Source of the DNA: an uncultured Collinsella sp.
Lineage (GTDB): Bacteria > Actinomycetota > Coriobacteriia > Coriobacteriales > Coriobacteriaceae
NCBI GenBank assembly: GCA_902465425.1
Contig: CABQNA010000030.1
Location: 1 to 11,834, forward strand
Length of the DNA stretch: 11,834 bases
Reading direction: 5' to 3'
In this document: positions 1 through 5,992 of the stretch, piece after piece
Layout: each line of letters starts with the position of its first letter
How positions within the stretch are numbered: position 1 is the first letter of the stretch
Notes under the pieces: generated by a model
Told to the model about the DNA's origin: nothing
Database searches by the model: none
Seen by the model: the letters and a program-made list of their open reading frames with translations, nothing else
Made by a program: the position numbers and the translations under genes

Positions 1-23
1 GGCTCGCCCGCTTTTTCATCGTG

Positions 24-3000
24 CTAGCGGTTCTTTGGGATCGACCTAAGGCGAGCGAACCATAGGGCTGCGGCACCCGAGGTCAGGAGCGCGGTGATGC
101 AAGCGGCGATGGGAACTGATCCTGTTGCCGGTAGGTCCTGCGGTAGGGTACAGCGTTGAATGACACGGTCCTCGTCATGTGACTCAAGTTTATCGCCGCC
201 GCCGTTGCGGCAAAGATCGACGCGCGCGCTGTTGGTGAGTGCGGTTTGGGGCGTATAAGCCGACGTTGCCTGCATGTGCACGACTGCGCCCCGAGCGTCT
301 GTGCCAAGGATTGCTTTGGCATCGTCAAGGTCGTCGTGCTCATCTTTGAGATCATCGCGGGTCCAAGAATCCGCATCGCTTTGAGTCGTAAAGTCGGCAG
401 CTACCGCACTGTATTCAATTCGAATGCCCGTTACGACGGTATTGGATGCAAGGTCGAGCTCTTCCGCCTCGAGTGTGGTGGATTCCGTGGTCGAGACATC
501 CGCCTTCCAGAGGCGCCAGCCGTCGTAATCGACGAGGCGACAGTCCTCACCAAGGCTCTCTTTTACTTCGTCGGACTCAAGCCAAGGATTTTCGTGCCCA
601 TCGTCAAGTGTCGCGTTCGCCGGTTCATCGACGTCTGTCGAGTCCAACGGCGTCGTGCGATACCACACGTTGCACAGACCGTTGAGGTCGCCGATGGCGA
701 CGGGGGTTTCGATTGAGATGAATCTCGCCGTGCCGTCTTTGGCGCACTCAAGATCATCGGTAATCGTAAACTCATCAACCCAAGTAGCGGAATCGTTTCG
801 AGCATCGATGGTATAGGAGAAAAGCCCATCACTATCGGTTTGCGTCGTGGCGCGGTTTTTACCATCGCCGTTAGCCAACAGGCCCTTTTCGATAGGTTGG
901 ACAAGTTCCTGACGCTTGTCGACCTGCCCCTTGATCTCGATGGGCGCATCCTTCATCGCGACGGATTGGACTTCTCCCGTATCCTTTATTTCAAACGTTA
1001 TTTCCTCGGCAAGGTCATAGGTCCGCGGAGACATCATTTCGCGCAACGAGTAGGTGCCGGGTGCAAGATGTTCAACGCGGTGCGGCTTGTCGGATGAGGT
1101 CCAGGAGTCTATTTCGGTTTTATCGGGACCATATAAGGTGAGCTGTGCTCCTTCCACTTCCTGCTCACCGCTTGCATCGACTTTGGAGATATCAACCTTG
1201 GTGTAATCGTCGGATACGTTAAGCCGTGCTTCTACAACGGGTGTTTTCTGGTCGGCATAAGTAAGGTCGACAATATGGGATGCCCGATCGAGTAAGAAGC
1301 CTGCCGGCGCTTGAGTCTCGACAACCTCGTAGCGTGCGGTGCCAGATCCCAGCGGGAGGTCGTCCGCGCGTGCTTCTCCAGTTTCATCCGTCGTGACGGT
1401 AGCGACAATCTCACCGTCGAGCGCGGCAATGCTACCGTCGGGGCACACGATATCACCCGAGGCACGGATCTCAAAGACGGCGCCCGCGAGGCTGCTGCCG
1501 TCTACGGCATCGGTTTTAACGATCCTGATGTTTCCGGTCGCGGCGTGGTCATAATACGAGGCGATTGCAACGGGCGTTAGGTTCATGTCGGCGGGTATGT
1601 TTACCTCGATCTCTTCGCCGACAAGATAGGGCTCTTTGGCCGAGGTTTCGCGTACATAATAGGTGCCCGGCACGAGCGATTCGGGCAGTGTGACGGTCCC
1701 GGTCGCGTCAGTCGTAAAGGTGTCCATTACGTTATGTGCTGGATACCAGCAAGTTTGTGAGACAGGTTCGTGATTGCTGTCGAGTAGTTGGAAGGTGAAT
1801 CCGGCTAGTGGAACAGAAGCGCCTGTTTGGGCATCGCGTTTTACAATCTGGAGATGCGTCGACAGAGCGTGGTTGTCCACGATATATTGAAGCTCGGCGC
1901 CGTTGGAAATCTGATTGGCCCCGACGGTCCATTCCCCTGCACGTTTAAAACCCTCGGGGACGGTTTCCGGAACCTCGCGAACCGTGTAGCCGGCACGGTC
2001 GTATGGGACGGCTCCGTGGACACCGGCGGGTCGCTTACCTGTGCCGAACCATGCTTCGGGCTGGTCTTTGGTGGAGACAAAGCCATAGATGTTTGTGGTC
2101 AGTGTGCCAACAACCTGCTGAGAGCTGTTACTGACAACCTCAAAGACAACACCACCCGCCGGCTGCTCCAGGCCGGATTGGTCGCTATTGCCGTAATCCT
2201 TGAATTTGGAAATCTCAAGGTCAAACGCAATGGGGATATCGGAAATGCGAGATTCGATCTCGACCACGCCTGAATCGCTGAGCTGGTCGGCCCCGACGGT
2301 ATAGGTCCAGCTGTCGTTGGATGGCAGGTAGCCCTCGGGGGCTTTTGATTCGTAGATGGTAAAGGTTCCTAAGGGGACATCGGTGAGGGTGGCCCGACCG
2401 CTTTCGTCGGTCGTGAGGATTTGTGCCCATCCAGGGGTTGATTGCGACACACACGTGAACTCTGCTCCTGCGAGTGAAGATCCCACCTGGGGGCCGGCAT
2501 TCGTCGCGGCATCGAGTTTTACGATACGCAGGTTGATGGTGCCGGGCTGTTCATCAATGGCGACCCGCCCGCCGTCATTCCCCGTGGTAAAGGCGATGCG
2601 ATCACGACGGGGGACATAGCCGGCCGGCGCCTTCGTTTCAATCAGGTAGTACGCCGTGTTGGGTAGGAGTGTTGCTTGCGCTCGACCGTTGCTGTCCATC
2701 TGGATGGTGCCGACACGCGCGCCGCTGGCGCTCTCAAAAATATCGAATGTTGCCCCGGTAAACTGATAGGTATTGTTTCCGCTGGTAATAACGGTGTTAG
2801 CAGACTGCTTTTGGAAGGAAACAGAGACCGCCGGCAGTACATAGAGCATGTCTTGACGTTTGCTGCCGCCCGATACGGCCCCTAGATAGCGTCGCGCGCG
2901 GTGCGGAGCGGCTTCGATGCTTCCTGATTTTGCGCTGTCGTGGAGCCACCGCGCAGCCGCCACGACTTCATTGTCGGCGGTAAAGTGTCCGCTCTTGGTT

Positions 3001-3455
3001 TTACCCTGAGCGGTCGTGTAGGAGTAGGTGCCGTCGACATGGGTAGTGCCGTTGAGCATCCATACGGCAAGCTGGGTGGCGGCGCGGGCGCGATCGGGTG
3101 AAAGATGGTAACCGCCAAACGACGTGGTGGTGGGATATCCGTGACAAACGATTGCCGCGAACTCGTCGTCGAGCCACACCCAGCCTTGATCAAAGTTGAG
3201 CCATGGGCCGCCCGGTTTGGTGGGGCCGGGGCGCTCCTGGTTCATGCAGTAGGCAATCGAGGCGTCTTGAGCTTCATACTTGCCGATGAAGAAGGGCCCA
3301 CAATCATCGCTAATAGTGCGGAAGCCGAGCTGGTCGTAGCCATCGACGGCAAATGCGGCTCCCGGTGCCAGGCAGCCGAAAAGCAGGAAGAGGAGCAGGA
3401 GCAGCGGACCTGTTGCGATTGCGCTGTGGACAGAGTGCGTGGGTGCGTTGGACAT
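24..3455 (-). CDS. LPxTG-anchored surface adhesin with thioester-type domain and six CnaB repeats
   Basis: Predicted covalently anchored cell-wall adhesin, 1143 residues. Residues 1-36 form a Sec signal peptide (hydrophobic Leu-rich core, likely cleavage after AFA36). Residues about 37-205 carry both motifs of a thioester domain: AYC at Cys70 and TQLAVW with Gln128, the pair expected to form the Cys-Gln thioester. Six CnaB/SpaA-type domains follow (about 206-303, 304-408, 409-530, 531-639, 640-750, 751-838). Each has a first-strand Lys (216, 313, 417, 539, 647, 758), a Glu in a YxxxE-type motif (273, 369, 494, 603, 713, 806) and a late Asp. Residues 839-1085 form an unrecognised acidic domain. 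LPATG at 1108-1112, a hydrophobic segment and a basic tail form the sortase signal. The ATG is supported by AAGGAG five bases upstream. No sortase or partner pilin is in the window. Thioester adhesins of Gram-positive pathogens bind host proteins covalently, but the ligand here is unknown. Confidence 0.9.
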   Translation of the reverse strand: MSNAPTHSVHSAIATGPLLLLLFLLFGCLAPGAAFAVDGYDQLGFRTISDDCGPFFIGKYEAQDASIAYCMNQERPGPTKPGGPWLNFDQGWVWLDDEFAAIVCHGYPTTTSFGGYHLSPDRARAATQLAVWMLNGTTHVDGTYSYTTAQGKTKSGHFTADNEVVAAARWLHDSAKSGSIEAAPHRARRYLGAVSGGSKRQDMLYVLPAVSVSFQKQSANTVITSGNNTYQFTGATFDIFESASGARVGTIQMDSNGRAQATLLPNTAYYLIETKAPAGYVPRRDRIAFTTGNDGGRVAIDEQPGTINLRIVKLDAATNAGPQVGSSLAGAEFTCVSQSTPGWAQILTTDESGRATLTDVPLGTFTIYESKAPEGYLPSNDSWTYTVGADQLSDSGVVEIESRISDIPIAFDLEISKFKDYGNSDQSGLEQPAGGVVFEVVSNSSQQVVGTLTTNIYGFVSTKDQPEAWFGTGKRPAGVHGAVPYDRAGYTVREVPETVPEGFKRAGEWTVGANQISNGAELQYIVDNHALSTHLQIVKRDAQTGASVPLAGFTFQLLDSNHEPVSQTCWYPAHNVMDTFTTDATGTVTLPESLVPGTYYVRETSAKEPYLVGEEIEVNIPADMNLTPVAIASYYDHAATGNIRIVKTDAVDGSSLAGAVFEIRASGDIVCPDGSIAALDGEIVATVTTDETGEARADDLPLGSGTARYEVVETQAPAGFLLDRASHIVDLTYADQKTPVVEARLNVSDDYTKVDISKVDASGEQEVEGAQLTLYGPDKTEIDSWTSSDKPHRVEHLAPGTYSLREMMSPRTYDLAEEITFEIKDTGEVQSVAMKDAPIEIKGQVDKRQELVQPIEKGLLANGDGKNRATTQTDSDGLFSYTIDARNDSATWVDEFTITDDLECAKDGTARFISIETPVAIGDLNGLCNVWYRTTPLDSTDVDEPANATLDDGHENPWLESDEVKESLGEDCRLVDYDGWRLWKADVSTTESTTLEAEELDLASNTVVTGIRIEYSAVAADFTTQSDADSWTRDDLKDEHDDLDDAKAILGTDARGAVVHMQATSAYTPQTALTNSARVDLCRNGGGDKLESHDEDRVIQRCTLPQDLPATGSVPIAACITALLTSGAAALWFARLRSIPKNR

Positions 3456-3586
3456 GGCTGCTCCTTATCCCTCGTGCGCCGCATGGGGAGGTTGCGACGC
3501 GTAGGATGAGGCTACCCCCGAGGTTCATGCGGGTAAGTACCAAAGGCCGACCAAAAGCTTGCCCAATTCCTGACAAATTGAGCTCA

Positions 3587-3592
3587 AATATA
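3587..3592 (-). promoter_or_regulatory. possible -10 element for the adhesin gene
   Basis: Read on the minus strand the bases are TATATT, inside the most AT-rich patch of the divergent intergenic region, about 130 bases upstream of the adhesin start. No convincing -35 hexamer sits 16-18 bases further upstream, so this is only the best candidate. The rest of the 297-bp region (3456-3752) shows no gene. Confidence 0.22.
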
Positions 3593-3648
3593 ACAATCAA
3601 GCAAAAGTGCAGGTAGAAGATAGGGAGAACTGAAGGTCAAAGGTCCTC

Positions 3649-3687
3649 ATCTCCACAATTGACGCGATTTTCAAACGAATCTCCACA
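3649..3687. repeat. 9-bp direct repeat ATCTCCACA, two copies 30 bp apart
   Basis: ATCTCCACA occurs at 3649-3657 and again at 3679-3687, start to start exactly 30 bases, close to three helical turns. The pair lies between the adhesin start and the tRNA-Gly promoter. It could be a binding site for a dimeric or cooperative regulator. The minus-strand form TGTGGAGAT resembles a degenerate DnaA box, but the match is imperfect. The repeat is seen directly; any function is inferred. Confidence 0.35.
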
Positions 3688-3709
3688 GCTAAAACAAGCA
3701 TCGCCACCC

Positions 3710-3739
3710 TTGTATCGAACAAGACAACCGCGTTATACT
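3710..3739 (+). promoter_or_regulatory. promoter of tRNA-Gly
   Basis: A -35-like TTGTAT (3710-3715) and a near-consensus -10 TATACT (3734-3739) are separated by 18 bases. The -10 ends 13 bases before the first base of the mature tRNA, a normal distance for a stable-RNA promoter with a very short leader. The -35 overlaps a short inverted repeat, CTTGT/ACAAG (3709-3723). Confidence 0.6.
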
Positions 3740-3752
3740 ATCCCCCACATAT

Positions 3753-3827
3753 GCGGGCATCGCCAAGTGGTAAGGCATCAGCTTCCCAAGCTGACACTCG
3801 CGGGTTCGATTCCCGTTGCCCGCTCCA
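3753..3827 (+). tRNA. tRNA-Gly (anticodon CCC)
   Basis: Complete cloverleaf. The acceptor stem is GCGGGCA (3753-3759) paired with TGCCCGC (3817-3823), followed by discriminator T and an encoded CCA (3825-3827). The anticodon stem TCAGC/GCTGA (3778-3782, 3790-3794) encloses the loop TTCCCAA, giving anticodon CCC, which reads the glycine codon GGG. The T arm has the conserved TTCGATT loop. A good promoter lies just upstream and a terminator just downstream, so it is transcribed as a single-gene unit. Its last 17 bases (3811-3827) recur twice in the following 330 bases. Confidence 0.95.
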
Positions 3828-3838
3828 GCTAGAAGCAC

Positions 3839-3870
3839 AAGCACGGCAGCGTTACGTTGCCGTGCTTTTT
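3839..3870 (+). terminator. rho-independent terminator of tRNA-Gly
   Basis: A twelve-pair stem AAGCACGGCAGC / GTTGCCGTGCTT (3839-3850 and 3856-3867, one G-T pair) with a five-base loop is followed by a run of T to 3870. It lies 11 bases after the tRNA CCA. Confidence 0.85.
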
Positions 3871-3960
3871 ACTATCAAGCGCCGGGACTCGAACCCGCCA
3901 GGGTGCGAGCGTTAAGCAAACGCGAAGCGTTTGTAGCGAGCAGGCGAAGGCGCCGACAGG

Positions 3961-3993
3961 CGCCTGAAGCCGGTGCGGATTTGCGAAGCAAAT
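3961..3993 (+). repeat. 33-bp direct repeat, copy 1
   Basis: It starts CGCCTGAAGCCGG and ends with the hairpin ATTTGC-GAA-GCAAAT. It is identical over all 33 bases to 4092-4124. In this copy the stem extends through a GCG/CGC pair flanking it (3975-3977 with 3995-3997). Confidence 0.9.
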
Positions 3994-4002
3994 ACGCGGA
4001 TG

Positions 4003-4019
4003 TCCCGTTGCCCGCTCCA
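4003..4019 (+). repeat. exact copy of tRNA-Gly 3' end (17 bp), possible att site
   Basis: TCCCGTTGCCCGCTCCA is identical to tRNA bases 3811-3827, covering the 3' side of the T stem, the 3' acceptor strand and CCA. It lies 192 bases downstream of the original. tRNA 3' ends are classic targets of tyrosine integrases, which leave such a duplicate at the far end of the inserted element. No integrase gene is present. Confidence 0.8.
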
Positions 4020-4091
4020 TCGAGTGCGGGAGACATGGGGACGGCCAATTCAACAAAGTCTTCCCCCGCGGCTTCGTGAGGCCGAGGGGCT

Positions 4092-4124
4092 CGCCTGAAG
4101 CCGGTGCGGATTTGCGAAGCAAAT
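4092..4124 (+). repeat. 33-bp direct repeat, copy 2
   Basis: Identical to 3961-3993 and again followed by a tRNA-end copy. The junction after it differs from copy 1 by one extra A and several substitutions, so only the 33-bp core and the tRNA end are conserved between the two units. Confidence 0.9.
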
Positions 4125-4134
4125 AACGCAGACA

Positions 4135-4151
4135 TCCCGTTGCTCGCTCCA
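4135..4151 (+). repeat. near-exact copy of tRNA-Gly 3' end (17 bp)
   Basis: TCCCGTTGCTCGCTCCA differs from tRNA bases 3811-3827 by one base (C to T in the acceptor strand). It lies 132 bases after the exact copy and closes the repeat block; ordinary promoter and leader sequence for purB follows. Confidence 0.75.
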
Positions 4152-4203
4152 ATTCCAAAATGTTAGGTTAATGCCTACTGCCCATACTTGCACCTGCGCA
4201 CGG

Positions 4204-4209
4204 TACAAT
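4204..4209 (+). promoter_or_regulatory. probable -10 element of the purB promoter
   Basis: TACAAT lies 45 bases before the purB ATG. TTGCAC at 4188-4193 is a good -35 hexamer but only 10 bases away, too close to act with this -10. At normal spacing the -35 is poor. The predicted leader contains the inverted repeat GGTTA/TAACC (4215-4219, 4235-4239) ending just before the ribosome site. Confidence 0.35.
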
Positions 4210-4253
4210 GGTTGGGTTACGACCAACGTGCCAATAACCAAAAAGGAGCCGCT

Positions 4254-5600
4254 ATGATCGATCGCTATACCCGCCCGGAGATGGGACACATCTTCTCCCT
4301 CGAGAACAAGTACGCCATTTGGCAGGAGATCGAGGTCTTGGCCTGCGAGGCCCAGGCGGAGCTCGGCAAGATCGGTATTTCCAAAGACGAGGCCCAGTGG
4401 ATCCGCGACCATGCCAACTTTGAGAAGGCGAAGGTCGATGAGATCGAGGAAGTCACGCGCCACGACGTCATTGCCTTCCTGACCAACATGAAGGAATACA
4501 TCGATGCCGATGTTCCCGAGGGCGACCCCAAGCCCAGCCGCTGGGTTCACTATGGCATGACCAGCTCCGATCTGGGCGACACGGCCCTGTGCTACCAGCT
4601 CACCCAGGCCTGCGACCTGATCATCGAGGACGTCAAAAAACTCGGCGAGATTTGCAAGCGTCGCGCCTTTGAGGAGCGCAACACGCTCTGCGCCGGCCGT
4701 ACTCATGGCATCCACGCCGAGCCGATGACCTTCGGCATGAAGTTTGGCTCTTGGGCCTGGGAGCTCAAGCGCGATCTGGATCGTCTTGAGGACGCTCGCA
4801 AGAATGTTGCCTTCGGTGCCATCTCGGGCGCTGTCGGCACGTACAGCTCCATCGAGCCGTTTGTCGAGGAGTATGTCTGCGAGCACCTGGGCCTGGTTCA
4901 CGACCCGCTGTCCACGCAGGTTATCAGCCGCGACCATCACGCCTATCTCGCCGGCGTTCTCGCCACCACCGCGGCCACCTGCGAGCGCATCGCTACCGAG
5001 GTCCGCAACCTGCAGAAGACTGATACGCTCGAGGCCGAGGAGCCGTTCCGTAAGGGCCAAAAGGGCAGCTCCGCCATGCCGCACAAGCGCAACCCCATCA
5101 CCATGGAGAAAGTCTGCGGTCTGTCGCGCGTCGTGAAGTCCAACGCCCAGGTTGCCTTCGATAACGTCGCCCTGTGGCACGAGCGTGACATTTCGCACTC
5201 CTCTGCCGAGCGCGTCGCCCAGGCCGACAGCTTCATCGCCCTCGACCACATGTTCCAGTGCCTCATCCGCGTTATCGACGGCCTGCAGCTGTATCCCGCT
5301 CGCATGATGGCCAACCTCAACAAGACGCGCGGCCTCATCTTCTCCTCCAAGGTGCTGCTCGCCCTCGTCGATACGGGCATCACCCGCGAGGACGCGTACG
5401 CCATTGTGCAAGAGAACGCCATGGCAACCTGGCACGAGGTACAGGATTGTGTCTCCGGCCCCACCTTTAAGGAGCGTCTCGAGGCCGACCCGCGCTGCAC
5501 CGTCAGTCAGGAGAAGCTCGACGAGATCTTTGATCCGTGGGACTTCCTCACCCGCATTGATACGGTCTTTGATCGTCTGGAGCAGCTGAGCTTCGAGTAG
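4254..5600 (+). CDS. purB: adenylosuccinate lyase PurB
   Basis: Cytosolic enzyme of purine synthesis acting twice: it cleaves SAICAR to AICAR and adenylosuccinate to AMP, releasing fumarate each time. It has 448 residues, normal for the bacterial family. Fumarase/aspartase superfamily marks are TSSDLGDT (103-110), the His-bearing THGIHAEP (150-157) and the signature loop GSSAMPHKRNP (271-281) with the catalytic Ser region. The start at MIDRYTRPEM is chosen because AAGGAG (4243-4248) lies five bases upstream; an earlier in-frame start at 4188 would add 22 residues without a ribosome site and would cover the promoter. It appears to be a single-gene unit with a hairpin after the stop. PurC, which makes one of its substrates, is about 4.2 kb downstream. 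Confidence 0.97.
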   Translation: MIDRYTRPEMGHIFSLENKYAIWQEIEVLACEAQAELGKIGISKDEAQWIRDHANFEKAKVDEIEEVTRHDVIAFLTNMKEYIDADVPEGDPKPSRWVHYGMTSSDLGDTALCYQLTQACDLIIEDVKKLGEICKRRAFEERNTLCAGRTHGIHAEPMTFGMKFGSWAWELKRDLDRLEDARKNVAFGAISGAVGTYSSIEPFVEEYVCEHLGLVHDPLSTQVISRDHHAYLAGVLATTAATCERIATEVRNLQKTDTLEAEEPFRKGQKGSSAMPHKRNPITMEKVCGLSRVVKSNAQVAFDNVALWHERDISHSSAERVAQADSFIALDHMFQCLIRVIDGLQLYPARMMANLNKTRGLIFSSKVLLALVDTGITREDAYAIVQENAMATWHEVQDCVSGPTFKERLEADPRCTVSQEKLDEIFDPWDFLTRIDTVFDRLEQLSFE

Positions 5601-5626
5601 GTTCGGGCATAACGTTAGATTTTTAG

Positions 5627-5664
5627 GGCGCTTTGCTGGTAATGTGTGTTGCCGGCAAAGCGCC
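5627..5664 (+). terminator. hairpin after purB, weak terminator
   Basis: A 13-pair stem starting GGCGCTTTGC (5627-5639) pairs with 5652-5664 around a 12-base loop. It lies 26 bases after the purB stop. The bases that follow (TCGTTGCATTT) are not a proper T run, so it may terminate inefficiently or protect the 3' end. Confidence 0.5.
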
Positions 5665-5667
5665 TCG

Positions 5668-5694
5668 TTGCATTTAGGGAAAGACGGGGATAAT
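5668..5694 (+). promoter_or_regulatory. possible promoter for the four-Cys protein and lipoprotein pair
   Basis: TTGCAT (5668-5673) and GATAAT (5689-5694) are separated by 15 bases, shorter than the ideal 17. The -10 is 34 bases before the start codon. The position just after the purB hairpin fits a new transcription unit. Confidence 0.35.
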
Positions 5695-5728
5695 AGTCGT
5701 CTCGAATAATATTCTGAGAGGGGATCGC

Positions 5729-5992
5729 ATGATTTCGTTTGATTACAAGCCTCAGGGCGTGTGTGCTCGCAATATTCACCTTGACCTTTCCGATGACGGC
5801 AACAAGGTGATGGGCGTTGAGTTTACCGGCGGCTGCGATGGCAATCTCAAGGCTATCTCCAAGCTGGTCGAGGGCGCTCCTGCCGATCGCGTAATCGAGG
5901 TTCTCGCCGGTAATACCTGCGGTATGAAAAAGACCTCCTGCGCCGACCAGCTTACACGTGCTATCGAGGCCGCTCGCGCCGAGATCGCCTAA
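5729..5992 (+). CDS. TSCPD-domain protein, TIGR03905 four-cysteine family
   Basis: Small protein of 87 residues, probably cytosolic, without signal peptide or membrane segment. It matches the TSCPD type (named for a motif also found at the end of some ribonucleotide reductases) and the TIGR03905 four-cysteine subgroup as I recall it: Cys12, Cys36 in GGCDGNL, and Cys64 and Cys71 in NTCGMKKTSC. Four well-placed cysteines suggest metal or Fe-S binding, but no function is established for the family. GAGAGGGG ends five bases before the ATG. The stop codon TAA shares its last base with the ATG of the next gene, so the two are almost surely co-transcribed and translationally coupled. Confidence 0.85.
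   Translation: MISFDYKPQGVCARNIHLDLSDDGNKVMGVEFTGGCDGNLKAISKLVEGAPADRVIEVLAGNTCGMKKTSCADQLTRAIEAARAEIA

Larger units (their letters stand above)
3871..4152. repeat. tRNA-end repeat block with multiple small hairpins
   Basis: This is most of the 426-bp gene-free stretch between tRNA-Gly and purB. It contains two exact 33-bp direct repeats, each followed within 9-10 bases by a copy of the last 17 bases of the upstream tRNA-Gly. It also contains hairpins CAAACGC-GAA-GCGTTTG (3917-3933), GGCGCC-GACA-GGCGCC (3949-3964) and ATTTGC-GAA-GCAAAT (3979-3993 and 4110-4124). At 3881-3899 the minus strand resembles a tRNA T arm (GGCGGGTTCGAGTCCCGGC). Short open frames crossing it have no ribosome site and no protein character. 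It may be remnants of tRNA-targeted integration, a decayed tandem tRNA array, or a dispersed tRNA-derived repeat. The sequence alone does not decide. Confidence 0.7.

Noticed and set aside
1..20. GGCTCGCCCGC followed by TTTTT, possibly the second arm of a terminator for a plus-strand gene to the left
   Set aside because: The matching first arm would lie outside the window, so the hairpin cannot be shown.
3340..3455. Lipobox-like LFGC in the adhesin signal peptide
   Set aside because: A standard AFA cleavage site lies downstream and the protein ends in a full LPATG sorting signal, so cell-wall anchoring is more likely than lipidation.
3881..3970. A possible second tRNA gene on the minus strand
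   Set aside because: Only a T-arm-like piece and an anticodon-loop-like hairpin can be drawn; no acceptor stem, D arm or CCA end can be formed.
3871..4152. CRISPR array
   Set aside because: There are only two copies of the 33-bp repeat, with unequal spacing, both tied to a tRNA end, and no cas genes.
3816..4158. Short frames of about 86-109 codons across the tRNA repeat block
   Set aside because: They owe their length to GC-rich repeats, contain repeated peptide strings from the DNA repeats, and lack ribosome sites.
4050..5435. 461-codon open frame on the minus strand across purB
   Set aside because: It lies antisense to a clear purB. Its sequence is the Val/Leu/Gly/Asp-rich pattern typical of the reverse strand of GC-rich coding DNA, and it runs into the repeat block with no ribosome site.
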